The translations under genes and the position numbers were made by a program. This document shows, one piece after another, positions 56,603 to 64,000 of a stretch of 64,000 nucleotides of DNA. The stretch's first letter is position 1, and every line of letters starts with the position of its first letter. The notes below the pieces were generated by a model. The model was not told the origin of the DNA. It did no database searches and saw only the letters and a program-made list of their open reading frames with translations. The stretch comes from Asanoa ishikariensis (GTDB lineage Bacteria > Actinomycetota > Actinomycetes > Mycobacteriales > Micromonosporaceae): assembly GCF_900107455.1 (NCBI RefSeq), contig NZ_FNQB01000002.1:744001-808000 (forward strand). Direction: 5' to 3'.

Positions 56603-59334
56603 GCCCGGTGACGAACGAGCTGCTCACACGGGCCTGGGCCGCGTACCACGCGGGCGACTTCGCGACGGCGCGGCAGCGCGCCGACGAGGCCGCCAGCCAG
56701 ACCGACCCCGCGACCCAGGGCGTGGGGCTGACCCTGCGCGGCCTGTGCGAGGCCCGGGTCACGAAGGCGGACGACGGGTTGTTCGCCGCGGCCGCCGAGC
56801 GGTTCGCCGCCGCCGAGCGGCCCGACGGGCGGCGATACGTGGCCGCGTACGGCATCGCACTCGCACTCAGCGGTCGGTTGGCCGAGGCCGAGCCGCCGCT
56901 GCGCCGCGCCCTGATGCTGGAGCTGGCCGGCCCGGACGTCTGGCGGTGCCTGGGCCGGGTGCTCGTCGGCCGGGACCGCACGGCCGCCCGGCGCACGATG
57001 GCCGCCGCGGCCCGCGCCTTCCCGACCGACTGGCTGATCGCACTGGAACGGGCCGAGCTCGGCACCGGTGACCGGGCGACGGTCGCCGAGGCCTGGGCGA
57101 CGGCCGGTGCGCTCAGCTTCGCCGCCGGCCGGGCCGACGTGGCCGTGTCCGCCTACGGCAAGGCGGTCGACCGGGCCTCGAAAGACCTCCACCTGCTGCT
57201 GGAGAAGGCGAAGGCGTGCGCCGCGATCGGTGCGCTCGACGAGCTGAACGCGACGATGGACCGGGCGGTCGCGATCAACGCGGACACCGCCGAGTTCGTG
57301 CCGTTGATGGTGCAGACCGCCGACTGGACGATCGGCACCGCACCGGACTCGGCGATCGCCCTGCTGGACCGGGTCATCGAGCTCGAACCCGAACACGCCC
57401 GCGCGTACGCCCTGCTGGGTTCGGCCCGGCGCCGGCTCGGCGACGACGCGGCGGCCACGGAGGCGTACGACCGGGCATTGGCACTCGACCCGGACGACGC
57501 GTACGCGCTGGGCAGTCGCGGCCAGATCTGGCTTCTGCAGGGCCGGCACGACGACGCGGTCGCCGACCTGGAGCGGGCGGCCACCCTCGAACCGGGCACC
57601 GGATGGATCCGGTTCAGCGCGGCGGAGGCCTACTACGTGCGCGCGCAGGCCGGCCGGACCGACGCCGACATCGACCGCGCCATGGCGCACGCGGACGCGG
57701 CCCTGGCGATCGAGCCCGGCGACCCGGCCGCTCTGCGGCTCATCGGCTACGCGCACTGGTTGCGCCGCGACAGCGACCCGGCCGACGCGGTGGAAGCGAT
57801 GCGGGCGGCCCGCGCCGCCAACCCCGACGACCCGCAGATCGCCTACGAGCTGGGCCTGCTGCTGTACGACTCCGGTGCGTACGAGGAAGCACTGGCCTGT
57901 GCCGAGCAGGCACACGCCGGCCTGCCCGACTCGCCACTGGTGCGGCTGCTGCGTGGGCAGCTCTTCCGGGCCACCGGCGCGACGGAGCGGGCCATCGAGG
58001 ACCTGGAGGTCGCGGCCCGCGCACAACCCGACCTCGTGGATGCGCAGGCCGCGCTGGGGGAGGCGTACCGGGTCGTCGGCCGGTTGGCCGAGGCCCTGAC
58101 CGCGCTGACGGCGGCGATCGAGGTCGAGCCCGACGACGGCTGGTCGCTGGCCAGCCGGGGCGCGGCGCGGCAGGCGCTTGGTGACGCCGACGGCGCGCTC
58201 GAAGACCTGCGCCGCGCCATCGGCCGGGGCGCCGAGCCCAGCTTCGCGGTGTGGTGGCTGCGCGAGGCGTTGCGCGACACCGTCGACAGCGACGACCTGG
58301 TCGCGGAGATCGGCGCGGCGGCGGCGGGCTATCCCGACGACCCCGACGTGCAGGAGGTGTACGCCGACGCACTGCAGGACGCCCGCCGCTACGCCGAGGC
58401 CGCGGCGACGGCGGAGCGCGGCCTCGTCGGGCGACCCGACCACGTCGGCCTGCTCCGCTCGTTGGGTTGGGCGCAGTCGGCGCTCGGCGAGCAGGCCCGC
58501 GCGGTGGAGACGCTCGAACGGGCGGCCAACGTCCGGCCGGACGCGACCACGCTGACCGACCTGGCCACGATCGTGGCGCGCGGGGACGACGTCGCCGAGG
58601 CGCTGCGCGCCATCGACCGTGCCCTCGCTGTCGAGCGCACGTCCGGGCTGCTCCGGTTGCGCGCGGAGGTGTTCGGCGGGCTGGCCGACTGGCCGGCGTC
58701 CCTCGAGGCGGCCCGCGCGGCGGTGGCGGTCGAGCCGGTCGACCCTTGGGCGCACTGGGCGTTGGGCCGTGCGCTGCGCTACGTCGACGGCGGTCGACCG
58801 CAGGAGGCGCTGGCCGCGTTCCAGGCGATGCGCGAGCAGGAGCCGGACAATCCGATGGGTCCGCAGGGCACCGGCGACATGCTCTGGGCGCTGGGGCGGC
58901 GGGCCGAGGCCGAGACCGACTACCGCGCGGCGATCGAGCTCTACGAGCCGTTCGGCGAAGAGGATTCGTGGACCCGGCATGGCATCGGTTGGTGTCTGCA
59001 CCGGCTCGGCCGGTATCCGGAGGCGGCCGACTCCTACCTGATGGCGCTGCCGACCAGTGACGAGCGGTCCGCGCTGCTGTTCGACATCGGCCTCAACTGG
59101 CTGGCCGCTCGCGAGGATATGCGCGCGGCCGACGCCTACGAGCAGGGCATCGGCGTGCTGCCGGCGATCTCGGCGGCCCGGGCACCGGCGACACTGGCGG
59201 TCGCCCGGGACGACCTGCGGACAGCCGTGACCACCGGTGTCGTCGCCGACTCGCCACAGGTCGCCGAGCTCGTCGACCGACTGGCCAAGGAAGGCGTGGC
59301 GGCTACCGACCGGAGCGGCCGTACATCAGCTTGA
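56599..59334 (+). CDS. Large TPR-repeat protein, last gene of the metalloprotease operon
   Basis: 911-aa alpha-solenoid of roughly 20 tetratricopeptide repeats from end to end (for example ARAYALLGSARRRLGDDAAATEAYDRALALDPDD; AYELGLLLYDSGAYEEALACAEQAHAGLPDSP; WSLASRGAARQALGDADGALEDLRRAI). No catalytic domain, signal peptide or TM helix. GTG 56599 overlaps the previous stop (GTGA) and has GGAAAG at 5 nt; GTG 56608 is possible. It probably scaffolds the protease pair or recognises a partner. The 3' end overlaps the convergent dehydrogenase by 32 nt. Confidence 0.8.
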   Translation: MSPVTNELLTRAWAAYHAGDFATARQRADEAASQTDPATQGVGLTLRGLCEARVTKADDGLFAAAAERFAAAERPDGRRYVAAYGIALALSGRLAEAEPPLRRALMLELAGPDVWRCLGRVLVGRDRTAARRTMAAAARAFPTDWLIALERAELGTGDRATVAEAWATAGALSFAAGRADVAVSAYGKAVDRASKDLHLLLEKAKACAAIGALDELNATMDRAVAINADTAEFVPLMVQTADWTIGTAPDSAIALLDRVIELEPEHARAYALLGSARRRLGDDAAATEAYDRALALDPDDAYALGSRGQIWLLQGRHDDAVADLERAATLEPGTGWIRFSAAEAYYVRAQAGRTDADIDRAMAHADAALAIEPGDPAALRLIGYAHWLRRDSDPADAVEAMRAARAANPDDPQIAYELGLLLYDSGAYEEALACAEQAHAGLPDSPLVRLLRGQLFRATGATERAIEDLEVAARAQPDLVDAQAALGEAYRVVGRLAEALTALTAAIEVEPDDGWSLASRGAARQALGDADGALEDLRRAIGRGAEPSFAVWWLREALRDTVDSDDLVAEIGAAAAGYPDDPDVQEVYADALQDARRYAEAAATAERGLVGRPDHVGLLRSLGWAQSALGEQARAVETLERAANVRPDATTLTDLATIVARGDDVAEALRAIDRALAVERTSGLLRLRAEVFGGLADWPASLEAARAAVAVEPVDPWAHWALGRALRYVDGGRPQEALAAFQAMREQEPDNPMGPQGTGDMLWALGRRAEAETDYRAAIELYEPFGEEDSWTRHGIGWCLHRLGRYPEAADSYLMALPTSDERSALLFDIGLNWLAAREDMRAADAYEQGIGVLPAISAARAPATLAVARDDLRTAVTTGVVADSPQVAELVDRLAKEGVAATDRSGRTSA

Positions 59335-60811
59335 CCGCTTTGACGATCCGGGCGACGTGGGCCGGTGTGCGCTCGAAGGTCATCGCCTTGAGGGCCGACG
59401 GGCCGCGCCGGGTCGTGATCGCCTTGGAGCGGGAGAACTCGCGCAGACCGTCGTCGCCGTGGGTGCGGCCGAAGCCGGAGTTGCCGACGCCGCCGAACGG
59501 CAGCGACGACATGCCGATGAAGGTGATCACCGAGTTGACCGAGGCCATGCCCGTGCGCAACCGGCGAGCCGTGGCCACCGCGCGCCGCTTGCCGAAGACC
59601 GCGCCGCCCAGCCCGTACGAGGAGGCGTTGGCCAGCCGGACCGCCTCGTCGACGTCGGCGACCTTGCTGATGGTCAGCGTCGGACCGAACGTCTCCTCGC
59701 GGATGGCCGCCGAGTCCTCGGGCACGTCGACCAGGATCGTGGGCTTGACGAACGGTGGCTCGACCGCCTCCCGCCCGCCGAGGACCGCCCGGCCGCCGCG
59801 GGCCAGCGCGTCGTCGATGTGCCGCCGGATGATGTCGATCTGCTTGGGCATGGTGATCGGCCCGATGTCGAAGCCGTCGCCGTAGCCGACCTTGAGCGCG
59901 CTGGCCCGGCGCACCACCTCGGCGACGAAGGTGTCGTAGACCGGCGCGACCGCGTACACCCGCTCGATCGCCAGACAGGTCTGACCGGCGTTGGTGAGCG
60001 CGCCCCAGACGCACGCCTCCGCGGCGGCCGCGACGTCGGCGTCGTCGTCGACGATCAGCGCGTCCTTGCCGCCGGCCTCGATCAGCACCGGCGTCAGCGT
60101 CTCGGCGCAGGCGGCCATCACCTTCTTGCCGGTGGCGGTGGAGCCGGTGAACGCCACCTTGTCGACGCCACTGTGGCACAGCGCGGCGCCGACCTCGCCC
60201 GGGCCGTGCACGATCTGCAGCACCGGCTGCTCGGGCACCACCTCGGCGAACGTGTCGACCAGCCACTGGCCGACGGCCGGCGTGTATTCGCTGGGCTTGA
60301 AGACGACCGTGTTGCCGGCGGCGAGCGCGTAGGCGGCCGTGCCGAGCGGCGTGACCACCGGATAGTTCCACGGCCCGATCACCCCGACCACGCCCATCGG
60401 CAGGTATTCGAGGTGCGCGGAGAACTCGGCGAGCGTGAGTCGGCCGCGCACCCGGCGTGGGCCGAGCACGCGCTTCGCGTTGCGGGCGGCCCAGTCGATG
60501 TGGTCGATCGCCGCCGCGGTCTCCACGATCGCCTCGGCGACCGGCTTGCCGCCCTCGCGGCTGACCAGGCCGGCGACCTCTTCGACGCGCTGGGCGAGCA
60601 GGGCGCGCCAGCGCAGCAGCCGGGCGCGCCGGCCGGCGTGGCCGAGCCCGACCCACCAGGCGGCGGCCTCGCGGGCGCGCTCGACGGCGCGGGCGACGTC
60701 GTCGGCGTCGGAGACCGGGAACCGGCCGACCTCTTCACCGGTCGCGGGATTGGTCGAGACGAGTGCGCCGTCCTCGACGACAGGCACGCCGGCGGCCCGG
60801 GTAGCGGTCAT
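59303..60811 (-). CDS. NAD(P)-dependent aldehyde dehydrogenase
   Basis: 502-aa ALDH superfamily enzyme. Motifs: VGVIGPWNYPVVTPLGTAAYALAAGNTVVFKPSEYTP (cofactor), VAFTGSTATGKKV, LIEAGGKDALIV (general base Glu; LEAGGK rather than LELGGK, as in the succinate-semialdehyde/acyl-aldehyde group) and NAGQTCLAIERVY (catalytic Cys). The ATG is preceded by TAGTAT at 7 nt, so leaderless. Substrate not determinable; the fatty-acyl and CoA genes nearby suggest fatty aldehydes as one option. Confidence 0.9.
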   Translation of the reverse strand: MTATRAAGVPVVEDGALVSTNPATGEEVGRFPVSDADDVARAVERAREAAAWWVGLGHAGRRARLLRWRALLAQRVEEVAGLVSREGGKPVAEAIVETAAAIDHIDWAARNAKRVLGPRRVRGRLTLAEFSAHLEYLPMGVVGVIGPWNYPVVTPLGTAAYALAAGNTVVFKPSEYTPAVGQWLVDTFAEVVPEQPVLQIVHGPGEVGAALCHSGVDKVAFTGSTATGKKVMAACAETLTPVLIEAGGKDALIVDDDADVAAAAEACVWGALTNAGQTCLAIERVYAVAPVYDTFVAEVVRRASALKVGYGDGFDIGPITMPKQIDIIRRHIDDALARGGRAVLGGREAVEPPFVKPTILVDVPEDSAAIREETFGPTLTISKVADVDEAVRLANASSYGLGGAVFGKRRAVATARRLRTGMASVNSVITFIGMSSLPFGGVGNSGFGRTHGDDGLREFSRSKAITTRRGPSALKAMTFERTPAHVARIVKAVKLMYGRSGR

Positions 60812-60850
60812 GCGGCGAATACTAGTCGCGAGAGTTACTCGCGGGTAGGT

Positions 60851-60902
60851 GTTAGCAAGGGACCCTTCCTATGCGGAAAGCGTTAACAAGGGGCCCTTCC
60901 TT
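60851..60902. repeat. Two copies of the GTTAACAAGGGGCCCTTCC intergenic repeat
   Basis: Copy 1 (60851-60870) GTTAGCAAGGGACCCTTCCT and copy 2 (60882-60901) GTTAACAAGGGGCCCTTCCT, each centred on an AAGGGNCCCTT palindrome. They lie between the divergent ALDH and hydrolase genes. Recalled as a frequent intergenic word in Micromonosporaceae; may act as a small hairpin or protein site. Confidence 0.7.
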
Positions 60903-60957
60903 CTTGTGTGGGCGCACCACACAGCGGAAAGCCGGGTGTGGCGGCATCATGTGCGCC

Positions 60958-62001
60958 ATGGAGCACCAGCAGGTGCGCGTGCACGCGCGCGGAATCGACC
61001 AGAACGTCCTCGTCGCCGGACCGGCTGACGGCCCGCCGGTGCTGCTGATCCACGGCAACTGCTCGTCCGCCGACTTCTGGCGGCCGCTGCTCCGCCACCT
61101 GCCGCCCAACCTGCGGATCGTCGCGCCCGACTTGCGCGGCTACGGCGCGACCGAGGCGGCGCCGGTCGACGCCACCCGCGGCCTGGGCGACTTCGCGGAC
61201 GACGTCGCGGCCCTGATCCCCGAGCTGTTCGCGCCCGACGCCAAGCCCCTGGTGGTCGCGCACTCGATGGGCTGCGGCGTGGCGATGCGGCTGCTGGTCG
61301 ACCACCCGGACCGGGTCGCCGCCATGTTGCTGGAGGCGCCGCTGTCGCCGTACGGCTTCGGCGGCACCAAGGATCTCGTCGGCACGCCGACCACGGATGA
61401 CTTCGCCGGGACCGGTGCGGGCACGGCCAACCCCGACTTCGTCGCCCGGCTGGCCGCCAAGGACCGCGAGGGCGACGCCCCGACCAGCCCGCGCAACGTC
61501 ATGCGGACCGCCTACGTCGCCGACCCGGCGTCGCTCGGTGCCGACGAGGAGCTGCTGCTCGACACCGTGCTCTCGACGGTGATCGGCGACGACAACTACC
61601 CGGGCACGTCGAACGCCAGCCCCAACTGGCCCGGCGTCGCGCCCGGTGACCGGGGCGTGCTCAACACCATGGCGCCGAACCACTTCCGGATCGCCGACGA
61701 GCTCGTGGCCGTCGCGAGCAAACCGCACATCACCTGGGTACGCGGTGACCAGGACGCGATCGTCTCGGACACCTCGCTGTTCGACCTGTCGTACCTCGGC
61801 TCGCTGGGCGTGGTCCCGGGTTGGCCCGGCGCCGAGGTGAGCCCGCCGCAGCCGATGGTCGGCCAGACCCGGGCGGTGCTCGACCGGTACACCGAGAACG
61901 GCGGCAGCTACCGCGAGGTGGTCTACGCCGGCTGCGGCCACTCGCCACACCTCGAGCGCCCGGCCGAGTTCGTCGCCGAACTGCTGGAGCTGCTGCCGTG
62001 A
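60958..62001 (+). CDS. Alpha/beta hydrolase
   Basis: 347-aa serine hydrolase. Oxyanion region VLLIHGNCSSADFW, nucleophile elbow VVAHSMGCGVAM, acid WVRGDQDAIVSD, and catalytic His VVYAGCGHSPHLERP complete the triad. An unusually long cap region (about residues 150-240) separates the elbow from the acid. CATCAT ends 7 nt before ATG (leaderless). Overlaps the following hydrolase by GTGA. Substrate unknown; the family includes esterases and dehalogenases. Confidence 0.85.
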   Translation: MEHQQVRVHARGIDQNVLVAGPADGPPVLLIHGNCSSADFWRPLLRHLPPNLRIVAPDLRGYGATEAAPVDATRGLGDFADDVAALIPELFAPDAKPLVVAHSMGCGVAMRLLVDHPDRVAAMLLEAPLSPYGFGGTKDLVGTPTTDDFAGTGAGTANPDFVARLAAKDREGDAPTSPRNVMRTAYVADPASLGADEELLLDTVLSTVIGDDNYPGTSNASPNWPGVAPGDRGVLNTMAPNHFRIADELVAVASKPHITWVRGDQDAIVSDTSLFDLSYLGSLGVVPGWPGAEVSPPQPMVGQTRAVLDRYTENGGSYREVVYAGCGHSPHLERPAEFVAELLELLP

Positions 62002-62870
62002 CCGCCTACCGCGCGGATTCGATAAACGTCGACGGCGGCGACCTCGCGGTCGGGGTCTGGGGCGACGACGGCCCGCTGGTCGTGGCGGCGCACGGGATCA
62101 CCTCGCACCACCGCGCCTGGGCGCTGGTCGGCGAGGACCTCGGTGCCGACCACCGGTTCGTCGCTCCCGACCTGCGCGGCCGAGGCCACAGCCGGGACCT
62201 GCCGGCGCCCTACGGCATGGCGCGGCACGCGGCGGACCTGGCCGAGGTGATCCAGGCGTACGGCGGAACGGCGGTCGTGGTGGGCCACTCGATGGGCGCC
62301 TGGGCGGCGGTCGAGCTGGCCCGGTCGTACCCGATGCTGGTCGACCGCCTCGTGCTCGTCGACGGGGGCCCGGCGATGCCGCCGCCCCCGGGTGTGCCGG
62401 CGGATCCGAGCCCGGACCAGGTCACCGCCGCGATCGTGGAGACGGTCGGGCGGGCGTACCAGCGGCTGACCATGACCTTCCCGGACCGCGCCGCCTACGT
62501 CGCGACCTGGCAGGCCCACCCGTCGTTCGCCGATTGGTCGCGGACGATGGCCGAGTACGCCGAGTACGACCTGGTCGAGGTCGACGGCGCGCTGCGGCCG
62601 GCGTGCCACCTGGAAGCGGCGCTGCGGGACGCGCGGGACCTGTTCGCGTGGCAACCGGTGCCGCCCGCCGCCCTGCCGGTGCCGGCCGTCTTCCTGCGCG
62701 CCGAGCGGGGCATGCTCGACCAGCCGGACCCGATGATCGCGGCCGAGGAGGCGACCCGCGCGTTTCCCGGCATCGCCGAGCGGGAGGTGCCCGGCACCAA
62801 CCACTACACGATCGTGCTCGGGCCCAAGGGCGCCGCCGAGGTCGCGGCCGAGGTGCGAAACACCGACTGA
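61998..62870 (+). CDS. Alpha/beta hydrolase
   Basis: 290-aa second hydrolase, coupled to the first by GTGA. VVAAHGITSHHRAW, APDLRGRGHSRDLPAPYGMARHAADL, nucleophile VVVGHSMGAWAAVEL, acid region FLRAERGMLDQPDP and the C-terminal VPGTNHYTIVLGPKGA His. Only about 25 per cent of its motifs match the first hydrolase, so the pair is not a recent duplicate. Resembles lipase/esterase-type enzymes. Substrate unknown. Confidence 0.85.
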   Translation: MTAYRADSINVDGGDLAVGVWGDDGPLVVAAHGITSHHRAWALVGEDLGADHRFVAPDLRGRGHSRDLPAPYGMARHAADLAEVIQAYGGTAVVVGHSMGAWAAVELARSYPMLVDRLVLVDGGPAMPPPPGVPADPSPDQVTAAIVETVGRAYQRLTMTFPDRAAYVATWQAHPSFADWSRTMAEYAEYDLVEVDGALRPACHLEAALRDARDLFAWQPVPPAALPVPAVFLRAERGMLDQPDPMIAAEEATRAFPGIAEREVPGTNHYTIVLGPKGAAEVAAEVRNTD

Positions 62871-62875
62871 CGGGC

Positions 62876-62884
62876 ATGGCAGAC
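62876..62884 (+). promoter_or_regulatory. Extended -10 (TGGCAGACT) before the dehydrogenase
   Basis: Third copy in the window of TG-G-CAGACT, about 37 nt before the GTG at 62921. Confidence 0.45.
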
Positions 62885-62920
62885 TGACCCTGACCTTATG
62901 GATCGTTAGGGGAGCGCTGC

Positions 62921-64000
62921 GTGTCGCGGGAGATCAACACCGTCGGAGTTGTCGGACTCGGCACGATGGGCGCGGGCATCGTCGAGGTCTTCGCGCGCAG
63001 CGGGATCGACGTCGTCGCGGTCGAGGTCACCGAGGAGGCGGTCGAGCGGGGCCAGGCGACACTGGTCGGCTCGATCGACCGGGCGGTGGCCAAGGGCAAG
63101 CTGACGCCGGCCGCGCGCGACGAGATCTTCGCCCGGGTCGGCTTCGCGGTCGGCTTCGACGCGCTGCACGACGTCGACCTGGTCATCGAGGCGGTGCCCG
63201 AGCAGCTCCCGCTCAAGCAGCGGATCTTCGCCGAGCTCGACCGGGTCTGCAAGGCGGACGCGATCCTGGCCACCAACACCTCGTCGCTGTCGGTCACCGA
63301 GATCTCCGTCGCCACGAGCCGCCCCAACCAGGTCATCGGCGTGCACTTCTTCAACCCGGCGCCCGTGATGAAGCTGGTCGAGATCGTCCGCACCGTGGTC
63401 ACCGCGCCCGAGGTGGTGGCCGACGTCGAGGCGCTCTGCGTCCGGCTCGGCAAGACCGACGTGACGATCAACGACCGGGCCGGCTTCATCGCCAACGCGC
63501 TGCTCTTCGGCTACCTCAACCAGGCCGTGTCGATGCTGGAGGCGCGCTACGCGACCCGCGAGGACATCGACGCGGCGATGCGGCTCGGCTGCGGGCTGCC
63601 GATGGGTCCGCTGGCGCTGATGGACCTGATCGGCATCGACACCGCGTACGAGATCCTGGACACGATGTACCGCCGGGGCGGACGCGACCGCCGGCACGCT
63701 CCGGTCCCGCTGATCAAGCAGATGGTCACGGCGGGCCTGCTCGGCCGCAAGACCGGGCGGGGCTTCTACACGTACGAGGGTCCGGGCTCGCCCAAGGTCG
63801 TGGCCGACGAGCTGACCGCTCCGTCCGCGGCCGCGGCGCCCGCCTCGGTGCAGATCGGCACGATCGGCGTGGTGGGCTCCGGCGTGATGGCCCGCGGCAT
63901 CGTCGAGGTGGTCGCCCGGGCCGGCTTCGACGTGGTCGCGGTGACCCGGGGCGAGCCGAAGACCACGGCGCTGGCCGAAGCGGTGCGCGGCTCGCTCGCC
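62921..64000 (+). CDS. 3-hydroxyacyl-CoA dehydrogenase, two-domain (3' end outside window)
   Basis: Beta-oxidation enzyme, at least 360 aa and still open at base 64000. The first domain is complete: GVVGLGTMGAGIVEVFARSG (NAD site), catalytic His in VIGVHFFNPAPVMKLVEIV, NTSSLSVTEI, C-terminal GRKTGRGFYTYEG. After a short linker a second Rossmann motif starts (IGTIGVVGSGVMARGIVEVVARAG, about residue 308), so the gene encodes the tandem form of about 600 aa known in actinobacteria. GTG 62921 has TAGGGGAG upstream. Paralogue of the single-domain enzyme at 38108. Confidence 0.93.
   Translation, partial: MSREINTVGVVGLGTMGAGIVEVFARSGIDVVAVEVTEEAVERGQATLVGSIDRAVAKGKLTPAARDEIFARVGFAVGFDALHDVDLVIEAVPEQLPLKQRIFAELDRVCKADAILATNTSSLSVTEISVATSRPNQVIGVHFFNPAPVMKLVEIVRTVVTAPEVVADVEALCVRLGKTDVTINDRAGFIANALLFGYLNQAVSMLEARYATREDIDAAMRLGCGLPMGPLALMDLIGIDTAYEILDTMYRRGGRDRRHAPVPLIKQMVTAGLLGRKTGRGFYTYEGPGSPKVVADELTAPSAAAAPASVQIGTIGVVGSGVMARGIVEVVARAGFDVVAVTRGEPKTTALAEAVRGSLA

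Noticed and set aside
56149-59001. 950-aa minus-strand frame opposite the TPR gene
   Set aside because: No domains, and the TPR periodicity on the plus strand is unambiguous.
53123-59334. CATRA-type caspase/TPR conflict system
   Set aside because: No caspase His-Cys dyad seen; the peptidase is HExxH and zinc-type. TPR content alone does not justify the name.

Overview
This is a GC-rich actinobacterial chromosome segment, most likely from the family Micromonosporaceae (Actinoplanes/Micromonospora/Asanoa group). The grounds are codon and base bias, many ATG/GTG starts without a ribosome binding site but with a -10 box 6-9 nt upstream, an intergenic repeat of the GTTAACAAGGGGCCCTTCC type that I recall as common in that family, and gene order. 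The backbone argS-lysA-hom-thrC-thrB-rho-rpmE-prfA-prmC-sua5-atpBEFHAGD-atpC-DUF2550-murA/pduO-nucS follows the order known from Mycobacterium tuberculosis (Rv1292 to Rv1321), with many insertions. No tRNA, rRNA, CRISPR array or insertion sequence was recognised.

Layout. 1-6.3 kb: arginyl-tRNA synthetase (5' end outside the window), lysine and threonine biosynthesis (lysA, hom, thrC) with a TPR gene and an ArsR-type regulator inserted. 6.4-12 kb: RND pump, MFS transporter, and an SPFH protein plus ribbon-helix-helix protein pair behind a 26-bp palindrome. 12-20 kb: thrB, rho, a bacterial nitric oxide synthase, a T4-type polynucleotide kinase-phosphatase, rpmE, prfA. 19.5-28 kb: an endonuclease V-like gene coupled to a Clp-N/HTH regulator with two tandem operators, a DUF11 surface protein, a diguanylate cyclase, prmC, two Sua5/YrdC paralogues around a LMW tyrosine phosphatase, and an SDR protein. 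28-38 kb: the F1Fo ATP synthase cluster, in which atpC is separated from atpD by two terminators and an LCP cell-wall ligase gene. 38-47 kb: 3-hydroxybutyryl-CoA dehydrogenase, MurA with Asp in place of the catalytic Cys, cobalamin adenosyltransferase, an ABC exporter and ethylmalonyl-CoA mutase, with two gene-poor stretches that carry non-coding tandem repeats and a 30-bp inverted repeat. 47-59.3 kb: accessory region around nucS. 59.3-64 kb: aldehyde dehydrogenase, two alpha/beta hydrolases and a two-domain 3-hydroxyacyl-CoA dehydrogenase (3' end outside the window).

The least understood part is 47-59.3 kb. On the minus strand a tightly coupled five-gene operon encodes a small helical protein, a hydrophobic Ala/Val-rich protein, a coiled-coil FtsK/SpoIIIE ATPase with one intact and one degenerate nucleotide site, a protein built from five exact 26-residue repeats, and a coiled-coil/membrane protein. 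This resembles a stripped-down type VII-like translocase. On the plus strand, after nucS, a coupled four-gene operon encodes a helical membrane protein, an HELGH zinc metalloprotease, a paralogue of that protease with its zinc ligands lost, and a 911-residue TPR protein. I could not assign either operon to a described system; they are the best candidates for undescribed biology here.
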